DNA of 10,543 nt from Prevotellaceae bacterium UBA3849 (GTDB lineage Bacteria; Bacteroidota; Bacteroidia; Bacteroidales; Bacteroidaceae). Position 1 is the stretch's first letter, and each line of letters starts with the position of its first letter. The DNA lies in assembly GCA_002392645.1 (NCBI GenBank), contig DGHL01000047.1:240-10782 (forward strand). Reading direction: 5' to 3'. Positions 1-6,727 of the stretch are shown piece by piece. A program made the translations under genes and the position numbers. The notes under the pieces were generated by a model. That model had not been told where the DNA came from, did no database searches, and saw only the letters and a list, made by a program, of their open reading frames with translations.

Positions 1-595
1 TCATGTCGTGGGTATTGATGATGGTAGTCATACCAAATTCCTCCGTTATGCCGTGCAGGAGTTCATCTATCACAAGACTGGTCTTTGGGTCAAGACCAGA
101 GTTTGGTTCATCACAGAAGAGATATTTGGGATTTAGCGCTATGGCACGTGCTATAGCCACACGTTTCTGCATACCGCCCGATATCTCGCCAGGGTATTTC
201 TGGCCTGCATCGGTAAGGTTTACACGGTCGAGACACTCCTGCGCACGACGTGTACGCTCACGAAGCGTCATATCGGAAAACATATCAAGGGGGAACATGA
301 CATTCTCTAGTACGGTGAGCGAATCGAAGAGTGCTGCCGACTGGAATATCATACCCATCTCACGACGCATGAGTATTTTGTCATGCTTTGACATCTGCAC
401 GAAGTTGCGCCCATCATAGAGTATCTCTCCCTTGGTAGGCGTAAACAGTCCTACGATGTTCTTCATCAGCACCGTCTTACCAGACCCCGACTGACCGATG
501 ATAAGATTAGTCTTACCATCCTCGAAGGTAGCATTGATATCGATAAGGACATCTTTATCGTCAAACGATTTATATACGTGTTTTAGTTCAATCAT
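1..595 (-). CDS. mlaF: MlaF-type ABC transporter ATPase (C-terminus cut off by window edge)
   Basis: This is the ATP-binding subunit of an Mla/Mce-type phospholipid transporter. It would hydrolyse ATP on the cytoplasmic face of the inner membrane to drive the MlaE permease. The 198 codons read from ATG 595 include Walker A GQSGSGKT (residues 34-41), the Q-loop Gln85, the signature ISGGMQKR (138-145), Walker B YLFCDEP (158-164), the D-loop SGLDP (166-170) and the H-loop His196. About 50 C-terminal residues of a typical MlaF (about 250 aa) lie beyond position 1. ATG 595 is the natural start: MIELKHVYKSF is a standard ABC N-terminus, and a purine/A-rich stretch precedes it. It lies downstream of mlaE on the same strand, but about 660 bp of inserted sequence separates them. 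An Mce-domain mlaD would be expected next, outside the window. The ABC assignment is certain; MlaF rather than another ABC family rests on the SGGMQKR signature and the mlaE neighbour. Confidence 0.93.
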   Translation of the reverse strand, partial: MIELKHVYKSFDDKDVLIDINATFEDGKTNLIIGQSGSGKTVLMKNIVGLFTPTKGEILYDGRNFVQMSKHDKILMRREMGMIFQSAALFDSLTVLENVMFPLDMFSDMTLRERTRRAQECLDRVNLTDAGQKYPGEISGGMQKRVAIARAIALNPKYLFCDEPNSGLDPKTSLVIDELLHGITEEFGMTTIINTHDM

Positions 596-616
596 TTTTT
601 AGATATTTTTGGGGGG

Positions 617-674
617 GAGTGATAGAGGAGTGAAAGGGGAGTGATAAGGGAGTGAAAGGGGAGTGAAAGGGACA
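617..674. repeat. Left inverted-repeat arm: five tandem 11-bp units (GAGTGAWARRG)
   Basis: Five abutting 11-bp units occupy 617-671: GAGTGATAGAG, GAGTGAAAGGG, GAGTGATAAGG, GAGTGAAAGGG and GAGTGAAAGGG, followed by ACA. The block is the inverted counterpart of 1177-1234, with 53 of 58 positions matching. A run of seven G (611-617) leads into it on the outer side. The array ends 21 bp upstream of the mlaF start codon. It is therefore in the mlaF leader if mlaE and mlaF are cotranscribed. Confidence 0.95.
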
Positions 675-689
675 TTAGGCTTGCCTAAT
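674..689. repeat. Small perfect inverted repeat inside the left array
   Basis: ATTAGGC and GCCTAAT are perfect inverted copies separated by TT, immediately inside the left 11-bp array and 68 bp beyond the four-helix-bundle stop codon. In RNA this gives a 6-bp stem with a CUUG or CAAG tetraloop. No T-run follows on either strand, so it does not look like an intrinsic terminator. No matching hairpin lies inside the right array. Confidence 0.6.
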
Positions 690-757
690 TCACATCCAAC
701 ACATTCACTTTAAACTTGCCCCACATCTTATTCTATCAATCTTACGTTTCACTTTTT

Positions 758-1135
758 TCAATCATCCTTTACCCCACTTTTTCTCACTATACCTACACAA
801 TAAGCATTCAAGAATTTACTCGAACCATCTGCAAGGTATTCCAATTCATTATATTGTTCTTCCGTTATATAACCTAAGTCTTTAGACAACATGTTATAAT
901 TTCTACACTCATCCAGACTGCCTTGTGCAATATTGAAGAAACGAAGTTTGTCTTGTTTGCTCAGCTTTCTATAACCTTCTGCTATATTTGCCGTGACTGA
1001 CACTGCCGCTCTTGTAAACTGTGAGCGCAGGCCATATTTCTCAAATTCCGGAAAGTCTGCGGTATTCCTATATACAGCCAAGCAATACTGATACGCTTTC
1101 TGCCACGCTATTATATTTTTAAATGTATTTGACAT
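758..1135 (-). CDS. Four-helix-bundle protein of the S23 / 23S rRNA intervening-sequence family
   Basis: The 125-aa product matches the small family often annotated 'four helix bundle protein' or 'S23 ribosomal protein'. Hallmarks are an early aromatic/Trp segment (IIAWQKA, about residues 8-14), FPEFEKYGLRSQFTRAAVSVTANIAEG (28-54, with GLRSQ, RAAVS and NIAEG conserved), an RFFNIAQGSLDE stretch (about 65-76) and a final helix. Family members are encoded in 23S rRNA intervening sequences of Leptospira and Coxiella and are structurally related to Avd of diversity-generating retroelements. They are basic, oligomeric and probably bind nucleic acid, but cellular function is poorly known. No reverse transcriptase, variable repeat or rRNA is seen here. 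ATG 1135 has a purine-rich AAGAAGGG directly upstream. The length is normal and the frame intact, so the gene appears maintained. It sits in mlaE-mlaF orientation between inverted 11-bp arrays and is more A/T-rich than its neighbours, which suggests acquisition. Confidence 0.88.
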   Translation of the reverse strand: MSNTFKNIIAWQKAYQYCLAVYRNTADFPEFEKYGLRSQFTRAAVSVTANIAEGYRKLSKQDKLRFFNIAQGSLDECRNYNMLSKDLGYITEEQYNELEYLADGSSKFLNAYCVGIVRKSGVKDD

Positions 1136-1176
1136 CCCTTCTTTTCATCCAACACAATATAATACAACATACGTAT

Positions 1177-1234
1177 TGTCCCTATCACTCCCCTTTCACT
1201 CCCCTTTCACTCCTCTATCACTCCTCTATCACTC
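1177..1234. repeat. Right inverted-repeat arm: five tandem 11-bp units (CYYTWTCACTC)
   Basis: Five abutting units fill 1180-1234: CCCTATCACTC, CCCTTTCACTC (twice) and CTCTATCACTC (twice), preceded by TGT. Read on the minus strand this is the same unit as in the left arm, in opposite orientation, with the same outermost unit (GAGTGATAGAG) and the same inner GGGACA edge. It begins 19 bp past the mlaE stop codon (TAG, 1256-1254). A degenerate GAGTTTGTAG outside it may be a decayed sixth unit. Confidence 0.95.
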
Positions 1235-1253
1235 CTACAAACTCCCCGAAACA

Positions 1254-2003
1254 CTAACTCAACAGCTGCGTCAAGAACACGTCTGCAAAAAGAATAATTA
1301 TGCTGCTATTCACCACAGCCGAGGTGCTCGCCTGGCCTACCTCCACCGAGCCACCTTCTACGGTATAGCCACAGAACGACGATACACTGGCGATGATGAA
1401 GGCAAAGACTATGCTCTTTATTATAGACATCCACACAAACCATGGATTGAAGGCATGCTGCAATCCCATGGTAAGGTCGTCTGGCGACAAGATATGACCG
1501 ATGTACGCTGTGGCGTAGGCGCCTATTATGCCCATGACGTCAGCGAATATCACGAGACATGGCATAAGTGTTATGAGTCCGAGAACCTTAGGCGCTATGA
1601 GATAGTTGGCTGAGTTAACACCCATGATATCAAGCGCATCTATCTGCTGCGTCACGCGCATGGTGCCAAGCTCCGAGGCAATGTTACTACCCACCTTGCC
1701 GGCAAGTATCAAGCACATGATTGAGCTCGAGAACTCCAGCAACATAATCTCACGCGTAGTGTAGCCACTGACCCACCTAGGCATCCATGGCGACTGTATG
1801 TTCAACTTTATCTGTATGCATATCACCGCACCGATAAAGAACGATATGAGCAGCACTATGCCTATGGAGTCTACGCCTAGCTGCGACATCTCCTTCACAT
1901 ACTGCTTCACGAACATGCGCCAGCGGTCAGGTATGGCAATGGCACGCCACATCAAGGTAAGGTAAGAACCGAGTACCTGTAAATAGTTAAACGGAAAAAT
2001 CAT
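1254..2003 (-). CDS. mlaE: MlaE-family phospholipid ABC transporter permease
   Basis: This inner-membrane permease of the Mla/Mce lipid transporter pairs with the MlaF ATPase to move phospholipids between inner and outer membranes. From ATG 2003 the protein is 249 aa, normal for MlaE. It has an amphipathic N-terminal segment and about five hydrophobic spans. The family-defining block AGKVGSNIASELGTM lies at residues 101-115, followed by RVTQQIDAL, and the C-terminal GYTVEGGSVEVGQAST motif is present. A TTG five codons upstream (2018) could extend the frame, but it lies across the promoter element TACCTTTGC, so ATG 2003 is preferred. That leaves only three bases between the promoter motif and the start, implying a leaderless or almost leaderless mRNA unless ATG 1952 (residue 18) is used. 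mlaF follows on the same strand, but the four-helix-bundle cassette intervenes. Confidence 0.93.
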   Translation of the reverse strand: MIFPFNYLQVLGSYLTLMWRAIAIPDRWRMFVKQYVKEMSQLGVDSIGIVLLISFFIGAVICIQIKLNIQSPWMPRWVSGYTTREIMLLEFSSSIMCLILAGKVGSNIASELGTMRVTQQIDALDIMGVNSANYLIAPKVLGLITLMPCLVIFADVMGIIGAYATAYIGHILSPDDLTMGLQHAFNPWFVWMSIIKSIVFAFIIASVSSFCGYTVEGGSVEVGQASTSAVVNSSIIILFADVFLTQLLS

Positions 2004-2006
2004 AGT

Positions 2007-2015
2007 GCAAAGGTA
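2007..2015 (-). promoter_or_regulatory. Bacteroidota -7 element for mlaE (TACCTTTGC)
   Basis: On the minus strand TACCTTTGC matches TAnnTTTG and ends three bases before ATG 2003. No clear -33 TTTG is present; the nearest is a weak TTG about 23 bases upstream. The very short distance to the start codon is unusual. Confidence 0.6.
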
Positions 2016-2122
2016 CAAAAAGAAAGCGACACAGACAACACCTCCACCACCTTAAATGGTTAAATTGCTTTAATATGAATATAAAAAAGGCGAAGCCGTG
2101 CCGTAGTCTCGTTTTTTTTTAG

Positions 2123-2131
2123 TAACTTTGC
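2123..2131 (+). promoter_or_regulatory. Bacteroidota -7 element for the guaB gene series (TAACTTTGC)
   Basis: TAACTTTGC matches TAnnTTTG and lies 34 bp before the guaB ATG, implying a roughly 30-nt A/T-rich leader. A run of nine T (2112-2120) precedes it; a -33 motif is not obvious. It is divergent from the mlaE promoter about 110 bp away. It is the only good promoter match I see for the five rightward genes. Confidence 0.7.
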
Positions 2132-2165
2132 ATCCAAATTTCAATTAAAAAATACAGAATATATT

Positions 2166-3644
2166 ATGGCATCATTCATTGAAGACAAGGTTGTCATGGA
2201 AGGTATAACCTTTGACGACGTACTCCTTATTCCAGCTTATTCGGAAGTTCTCCCACGCGAGGTTTCTCTCAGCACAAAGTTCTCACGCAACATTGACCTG
2301 AAGATTCCTTTCGTCACAGCCGCTATGGACACCGTGACTGAGGCTCCGATGGCAATAGCAATAGCCCGTGAGGGTGGCATCGGCGTAATACACAAGAACA
2401 TGTCGATAGAGGAGCAGGCACGACAGGTGGCTATCGTAAAGCGAGCTGAGAACGGTATGATTTACGATCCTGTAACCATCATGCGTGGAAAGACCGTGAA
2501 GGATGCGCTCGACATAATGCAGGAGTACCATATCGGCGGTATCCCTGTGGTTGACAGCGACAACAAGCTCGTCGGCATCGTCACCAACCGCGACCTGCGC
2601 TTCCAGACTGACGTCAACCGTAAGATTGACGAGGTAATGACAAGCGAGAACCTTATCGTGACGCACCAGAAGACCGACCTTGAGAATGCTGCACGCATAT
2701 TATTGGAGCACAAGATTGAGAAACTGCCTGTAGTGGATGAGGACAACCACCTTATGGGTCTTATTACATATAAGGATATAACCAAGGCAAAGGACAAACC
2801 TATGGCATGTAAGGATGCTAAGGGTCGTCTGCGTGTGGCTGCCGGTGTAGGCGTTACCGCTGACACTTTCCAACGCATGGAGGCATTGGTAAAGGCTGGC
2901 GTTGACGCTATCATCATTGATACCGCTCACGGTCACTCTGCCGGTGTAATCGAGAAGGTGCGCGAGGCTAAGGCTGCATTCCCTGAGGTTGACATCGTTG
3001 TGGGTAACATCGCTACCGGCGAGGCTGCCAAGGCTCTCGTAGCTGCTGGCGCTGACGCTGTCAAGGTTGGTATCGGTCCTGGTTCTATCTGTACCACACG
3101 TGTGGTTGCAGGTGTGGGCGTACCACAGTTGTCTGCAGTATATGACGTTGCATCTGCACTGAAGGGCACTGGTATTCCTCTCATTGCTGACGGTGGCCTG
3201 CGTTACTCTGGTGACGTAGTGAAGGCTCTTGCTGCTGGTGGCTACTCAGTAATGGTAGGTTCACTCGTTGCCGGTACCGAAGAGGCTCCTGGTGAGACTA
3301 TCCTTTATAACGGACGTAAGTTCAAGTCATACCGCGGCATGGGTTCTCTGGAGGCTATGGAGAAAGGTTCTGCCGACCGTTACTTCCAGGGTGGCGTGAA
3401 AGAGGCCAAGAAGCTCGTACCGGAAGGTATTGCCGGCCGTGTGCCTTACAAAGGAACTGTACAGGAGGTCGTATATCAGCTCGTAGGTGGTCTGCGCTCA
3501 GGCATGGGCTACTGCGGTGCTAAGGACATCAACGCCCTGCACGACGCTAAGTTTACACGCATCACCAACGCTGGTATGCTGGAGAGCCATCCTCACGAGG
3601 TCATCATTACCAGTGAGGCTCCTAACTACAGCCGCCCACAGTAA
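2166..3644 (+). CDS. guaB: Inosine-5'-monophosphate dehydrogenase
   Basis: GuaB is a cytoplasmic tetramer that oxidises IMP to XMP with NAD+, the rate-limiting step of guanine nucleotide synthesis. The 492-aa length is normal. Visible landmarks are the N-terminal FDDVLLIPAYS, tandem CBS domains inserted at about residues 95-205 (IGGIPVVD and IEKLPVVDED repeats, adenine-nucleotide regulation), the catalytic loop GIGPGSICTTR with nucleophile Cys309, the IMP-binding ADGGLRYSGD, YRGMGS (389-394), and the flap Arg405-Tyr406 in SADRYFQ that activates water. All catalytic residues are intact. ATG 2166 is preceded by an A/T-rich leader and no Shine-Dalgarno, as usual in this phylum. It is first in the rightward series; 73 bp separate it from the next gene. 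That gap contains a 17-bp sequence that recurs after mutL. Confidence 0.98.
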   Translation: MASFIEDKVVMEGITFDDVLLIPAYSEVLPREVSLSTKFSRNIDLKIPFVTAAMDTVTEAPMAIAIAREGGIGVIHKNMSIEEQARQVAIVKRAENGMIYDPVTIMRGKTVKDALDIMQEYHIGGIPVVDSDNKLVGIVTNRDLRFQTDVNRKIDEVMTSENLIVTHQKTDLENAARILLEHKIEKLPVVDEDNHLMGLITYKDITKAKDKPMACKDAKGRLRVAAGVGVTADTFQRMEALVKAGVDAIIIDTAHGHSAGVIEKVREAKAAFPEVDIVVGNIATGEAAKALVAAGADAVKVGIGPGSICTTRVVAGVGVPQLSAVYDVASALKGTGIPLIADGGLRYSGDVVKALAAGGYSVMVGSLVAGTEEAPGETILYNGRKFKSYRGMGSLEAMEKGSADRYFQGGVKEAKKLVPEGIAGRVPYKGTVQEVVYQLVGGLRSGMGYCGAKDINALHDAKFTRITNAGMLESHPHEVIITSEAPNYSRPQ

Positions 3645-3664
3645 TGAAATGCCTTAGAAAGGTA

Positions 3665-3681
3665 AAGGTGGGTTCTAAAAA
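3665..3681 (+). repeat. 17-bp repeat, copy 1 (AAGGTGGGTTCTAAAAA)
   Basis: This sequence, 20 bp past the guaB stop, is identical to 10502-10518 behind mutL. Together with an upstream TTAGAA (3654-3659) its TTCTAA can pair weakly. No T-run follows, and the parvulin gene starts 36 bp further on, so it is not an obvious terminator. Confidence 0.75.
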
Positions 3682-3717
3682 GAAACAAAGCAAAAAGAGA
3701 ATAATACAAGTCACGAC

Positions 3718-5145
3718 ATGAATATCAAGGGTATAGCAATACTTGCCGCTATGGTTGCAAGCTCTATGGGACTTTCAGCTCAGACTGACGACCCGGTGAT
3801 AATGACCATAAACGGCAAGCCCGTATTGCGCTCAGAATTTGTTTACTCATACAACAAGAACAATGGTGAGGACGTACTGGAGCGCAAATCCGTAAAAGAC
3901 TACGTCGAACTCTTTGCCAACTACAAGCGCAAAGTGGAGGCTGCACTCGATACACATCTTGACACTCTGACATCATACAAAAAGGAATTCAGGCAGTATC
4001 GAGACCAGCAAGTGTTGCCTACCCTTATAAATGACGATGACATAGAGAAGGAGGCACGTCGCCTTTACGATGCGGAGAATGAGCGCATCGGCGTTAACGG
4101 ACTGTTTGACGTAAGCCACATCCTGCTTTACGTCAAACAGAATGACGACGCTGCCGTATTGAACGCTCAGAAACTGCGCGCCGACTCTGTATATAAGGCT
4201 CTGCAGGCTGGAGCTGACTTCGAGAAATTGGCTCGCGAGGTCAGCGGTGATCCTGGCACTGCTGCAAAAGGCGGCAGGATAGGTTGGGTTACGAAAGGCC
4301 AGTTGCTCATGGGCTTTGAGACTGCCATGATGGCACTCAAACCTGGTGAGTACAGTGCGCCAGTACAGACTGAGGTGGGTTATCACATCATAAAGCTGAA
4401 CGGACGCAAGTCACTTGATCCTTACGATTCTCTGCGCACGAACATCATGACGTTCATCGAAAAACGCAACCTGCGCAAGCATATTGCCGAGAACAGAGTG
4501 AAGGAACTGGCACAGGAACAAGGGATATCTGAGGAACAGGTAATGGACAACAAGGCTGATGCCATATCTGCCACTGACCAGAACATGAAGTATCTCATAA
4601 AGGAGTACCACGACGGACTGCTTCTCTACGAGATAAGCAACCGCGAGGTATGGGAGAAGGCATCGAAGGACGAGGCCGGACTGGAGCAGTTCTGGAAGAA
4701 GAACAAGAAGAAATACGCTTGGGATGAGCCTCGTTTCAAAGGCATTGCATACTACACCCGCAACGAGAAGGACATTGAAGCGGTGAAGAAATGTGTAAAA
4801 GGCAAGAAATTCAGCGAGTGGGCTCCTATACTGCGCGAGACGTTCAACAAAGACTCCGTGCTGAACATACGCGTAGAGAAGGGTATCTTCAAGAAAGGAA
4901 CCAACGGCATCGTTGACCGCGACATCTTCGGTGTGGCTGATGCTAAAGTTAAAGAGATAAAGGACTTCCCTTACACTGCAACCTTCGGCAAGGAACTGAA
5001 GGCTCCTGAAGAGATGAGCGACGTACGCGCCCTCGTAGTGGCTGACTATCAAGATGCCATGGAGAAGGAGTGGATAAAAGTGCTCAAGGCTAAATACCCT
5101 GTAGTAGTCAATGAAGAGGTATTGGCTACCGTAAAGGAGGATTAA
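3718..5145 (+). CDS. Periplasmic parvulin-type peptidyl-prolyl isomerase / chaperone
   Basis: This secreted foldase probably assists outer-membrane protein folding in the periplasm. The 475-aa product begins with a signal peptide (MNIKGIAILAAMVASSMGLSAQ, cleavage near residue 22), followed by a SurA/PrsA-like helical region (about 25-125). One parvulin domain follows (about 132-228), running from VSHILLY (His134) through GDPGTAAKGGRIGW and FETAMMALKPGE to GYHIIKL (His223), with the expected conserved residues. The C-terminal half (about 235-475) is helical and charged. A stretch near 320-425 may be a decayed second parvulin fold, but no active-site pattern remains. ATG 3718 gives the complete signal sequence. 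The surA-like gene follows after 26 bp, so the two are very likely cotranscribed. I cannot say whether it acts as an isomerase or mainly as a holdase. Confidence 0.9.
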   Translation: MNIKGIAILAAMVASSMGLSAQTDDPVIMTINGKPVLRSEFVYSYNKNNGEDVLERKSVKDYVELFANYKRKVEAALDTHLDTLTSYKKEFRQYRDQQVLPTLINDDDIEKEARRLYDAENERIGVNGLFDVSHILLYVKQNDDAAVLNAQKLRADSVYKALQAGADFEKLAREVSGDPGTAAKGGRIGWVTKGQLLMGFETAMMALKPGEYSAPVQTEVGYHIIKLNGRKSLDPYDSLRTNIMTFIEKRNLRKHIAENRVKELAQEQGISEEQVMDNKADAISATDQNMKYLIKEYHDGLLLYEISNREVWEKASKDEAGLEQFWKKNKKKYAWDEPRFKGIAYYTRNEKDIEAVKKCVKGKKFSEWAPILRETFNKDSVLNIRVEKGIFKKGTNGIVDRDIFGVADAKVKEIKDFPYTATFGKELKAPEEMSDVRALVVADYQDAMEKEWIKVLKAKYPVVVNEEVLATVKED

Positions 5146-5171
5146 CACATTATTATTATTATATATAGAAA

Positions 5172-6590
5172 ATGCTTAAGAGAACTATATGCCTGTGCGC
5201 AACCGCCTTCACGGTGCTGTCTGCCATGGTTACTACGGCGCAGACACAGAGCGCCACAGCAAGCAACGACAGCGTAAAGTCTGACGCTGTTACGCCCAAC
5301 TACATCGACGAGGTGTTGTGGGTAGTTGGCGATGAGGCGATTCTTCGCTCTGACATAGAGGTCATGCGACTGCAAGGCGAGCAGGAAGGTGTTGATTGGG
5401 GCGGCGACCCTGATTGTCGTATTCCAGAGCAACTGGCTGTGCAGAAACTGTTTATCAACCAAGCTGCCATCGATAGTATCGAGGTGACAGAGGCTGAGAT
5501 AGCACAGGGTGTAGAACAGCAGATCAACGCATGGATTCAGATGATCGGCTCTAAGGAGAAGCTGGAGGAATACCGCAAGCAGAGCATTTCACAGATGCGT
5601 TCTGAGATGCACGACGAGTTCAAGAACCGCGAACTCGCACAACGTATGCGACGCCAACTGGTAGAGGACGTTACCGTCACTCCTGCCGACGTACGCAACT
5701 ACTTCCGCAATGTTCCTGAAGACAGCATTCCTTTCGTACAGACAACGGTGGAGGTGCAGCTGATCACCATACAACCACGCATACCTATTGAGGAGATTAA
5801 CAAGGTAAAGGATGAGTTGCGCGACTATACCAACCGTGTGCAGTCTGGAGCTACATCTTTTGCAACATTGGCCCGACTCTACTCTGAGGACCCTGGCAGT
5901 GCACGTCAGGGTGGCGAAATGGACTATGTAGGCAGGGGTATGCTTGATCCTGCTTTCGCACAGGTGGCTTTCAACCTTACCGATCCTAAGAAGATTTCCA
6001 AAATCGTAGAGTCTGAGTTTGGCTTCCACATCATACAGCTTATAGATAAGCGCGGCGACAAGATTAAGGTACGCCACATTCTGCGTAAGCCACGCGTTTC
6101 ACAGGAAGCAATCAACGAGACTCTTGCACGTCTTGATTCTATAGGCGAAGACCTGCGCGCCAACAAATTCCCATTCGACGAGGCTGCCACTGTCATCTCT
6201 GACGACAAGGACACCCGCAGTAACCATGGTTTGATGAGCATAACGACCGACGATGGCAAGCGCACCTCACGCATAGAGATGAAGGACCTGCCTACAGAGG
6301 TGGCTCGTGCCGTCAGCAACCTACAGCCTGGCGAGATTTCCAAGTCGTTCACGATGGTAAACTCTCGCGGCAAGACAGTATGTGCAATAGCAAAACTGCG
6401 CAACCGTACCGAGGGCCACAGGGCCACCATCACAGAGGATTTCCAGGTGATGAGCGACGTGGTACTGGCTAAGGCAAGGGAGAAGAAACTGCACGATTGG
6501 GTACAGGAGAAGATCAAGAACACCTACGTAAGGATTGCACCTCGCTTCAGAGACTGCAACGATTTCGAATATGAAGGATGGGTGAAGTGA
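5172..6590 (+). CDS. surA: SurA-like periplasmic chaperone with two parvulin domains
   Basis: This 472-aa secreted protein has SurA architecture: a signal peptide (MLKRTICLCATAFTVLSAMVTTAQ, cleavage near 24), a helical SurA-N chaperone domain (about 45-180, starting IDEVLWVVGDEAILRSDIE), then two parvulin domains. The first (about 194-290) has LARLYSEDPGSARQGGEMDYVGRG and ends GFHIIQL (284-290). The second (about 300-412) starts VRHILRKP (His302) and contains ATVISDDKDTRSNHG and VARAVSNLQPGEIS. In the family this protein receives unfolded beta-barrel precursors after Sec export and delivers them to the BAM complex. The start at 5172 gives a clean signal peptide; the 26-bp spacer is A/T-only with no Shine-Dalgarno. 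It sits directly behind another parvulin gene and before an LptA-like gene, a coherent outer-membrane biogenesis group. SurA identity is by architecture; orthology with the E. coli protein was not tested. Confidence 0.9.
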   Translation: MLKRTICLCATAFTVLSAMVTTAQTQSATASNDSVKSDAVTPNYIDEVLWVVGDEAILRSDIEVMRLQGEQEGVDWGGDPDCRIPEQLAVQKLFINQAAIDSIEVTEAEIAQGVEQQINAWIQMIGSKEKLEEYRKQSISQMRSEMHDEFKNRELAQRMRRQLVEDVTVTPADVRNYFRNVPEDSIPFVQTTVEVQLITIQPRIPIEEINKVKDELRDYTNRVQSGATSFATLARLYSEDPGSARQGGEMDYVGRGMLDPAFAQVAFNLTDPKKISKIVESEFGFHIIQLIDKRGDKIKVRHILRKPRVSQEAINETLARLDSIGEDLRANKFPFDEAATVISDDKDTRSNHGLMSITTDDGKRTSRIEMKDLPTEVARAVSNLQPGEISKSFTMVNSRGKTVCAIAKLRNRTEGHRATITEDFQVMSDVVLAKAREKKLHDWVQEKIKNTYVRIAPRFRDCNDFEYEGWVK

Positions 6591-6657
6591 TAATGCATAA
6601 TTAATCCCATTCCGCATACGGCTCTTTCCCCCGCAGGGAGAGTCGGGGTGGGTCTCT

Positions 6658-6714
6658 TTAATTCTTCGCTCTTAATTCTTAATTCTTAACTCTTCACTCT
6701 TAACTTCTTAACTC
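6658..6714 (+). repeat. Degenerate 7-bp tandem repeat (TTAAYTC-like, eight units)
   Basis: Successive units are TTAATTC, TTCGCTC, TTAATTC, TTAATTC, TTAACTC, TTCACTC, TTAACTTC and TTAACTC. They fill much of the 137-bp spacer between the surA-like gene and the LptA-like gene and end 13 bp before its likely start. Just upstream (6622-6642) an imperfect hairpin CTCTTTCCC/GGGAGAG is visible, with no clean T-run directly behind it. No -7 promoter match was found in the spacer. Confidence 0.7.
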
Positions 6715-6727
6715 CCCTTTTCCTCTC

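Larger units (their letters stand above)
617..1234 (-). mobile_element. Putative 618-bp inverted-repeat cassette carrying a four-helix-bundle gene
   Basis: The segment between mlaE and mlaF has the architecture of a compact insertion unit: 58-bp near-identical inverted repeats at both ends, one short gene inside, and an A/T-rich interior (about 37% G+C for the gene by hand count, clearly below guaB). There is no transposase, and I see no convincing target-site duplication: the flanks are TTTTGGGGGG on the left and CTACAAACTCCCC on the right. If it moves, it would need help in trans or would spread by recombination or retro-type copying. Calling it mobile is inference. The structure itself is directly visible. 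A simpler reading is independent tandem-repeat growth on both sides of a small gene, but the opposite orientation and equal copy number argue against that. Confidence 0.5.

Noticed and set aside
3..419. Rightward 138-aa open frame at the left edge
   Set aside because: It lies antisense to the clear Walker A/B-containing mlaF frame and shows no recognisable family pattern.
758..1135. Diversity-generating retroelement (Avd-like gene)
   Set aside because: The fold family is related, but no reverse transcriptase, template repeat or variable repeat is present in the window.
617..1234. CRISPR array
   Set aside because: The 11-bp units abut without spacers and the two arrays are in opposite orientation; no cas gene is present.
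1176..1613. Rightward 145-aa open frame over the right array and the end of mlaE
   Set aside because: Its first residues are only the translated 11-bp repeats and the rest is antisense to mlaE.
2089..2120. Terminator (GGC-GAA-GCC followed by a run of T) before guaB
   Set aside because: The stem is only three base pairs and the T-run is about 15 bases away, lying instead in the promoter spacer region.
4411..5148. Leftward 245-aa open frame opposite the first parvulin gene
   Set aside because: It is antisense to a gene with clear parvulin motifs; the long open frame follows from the codon bias of the sense strand.
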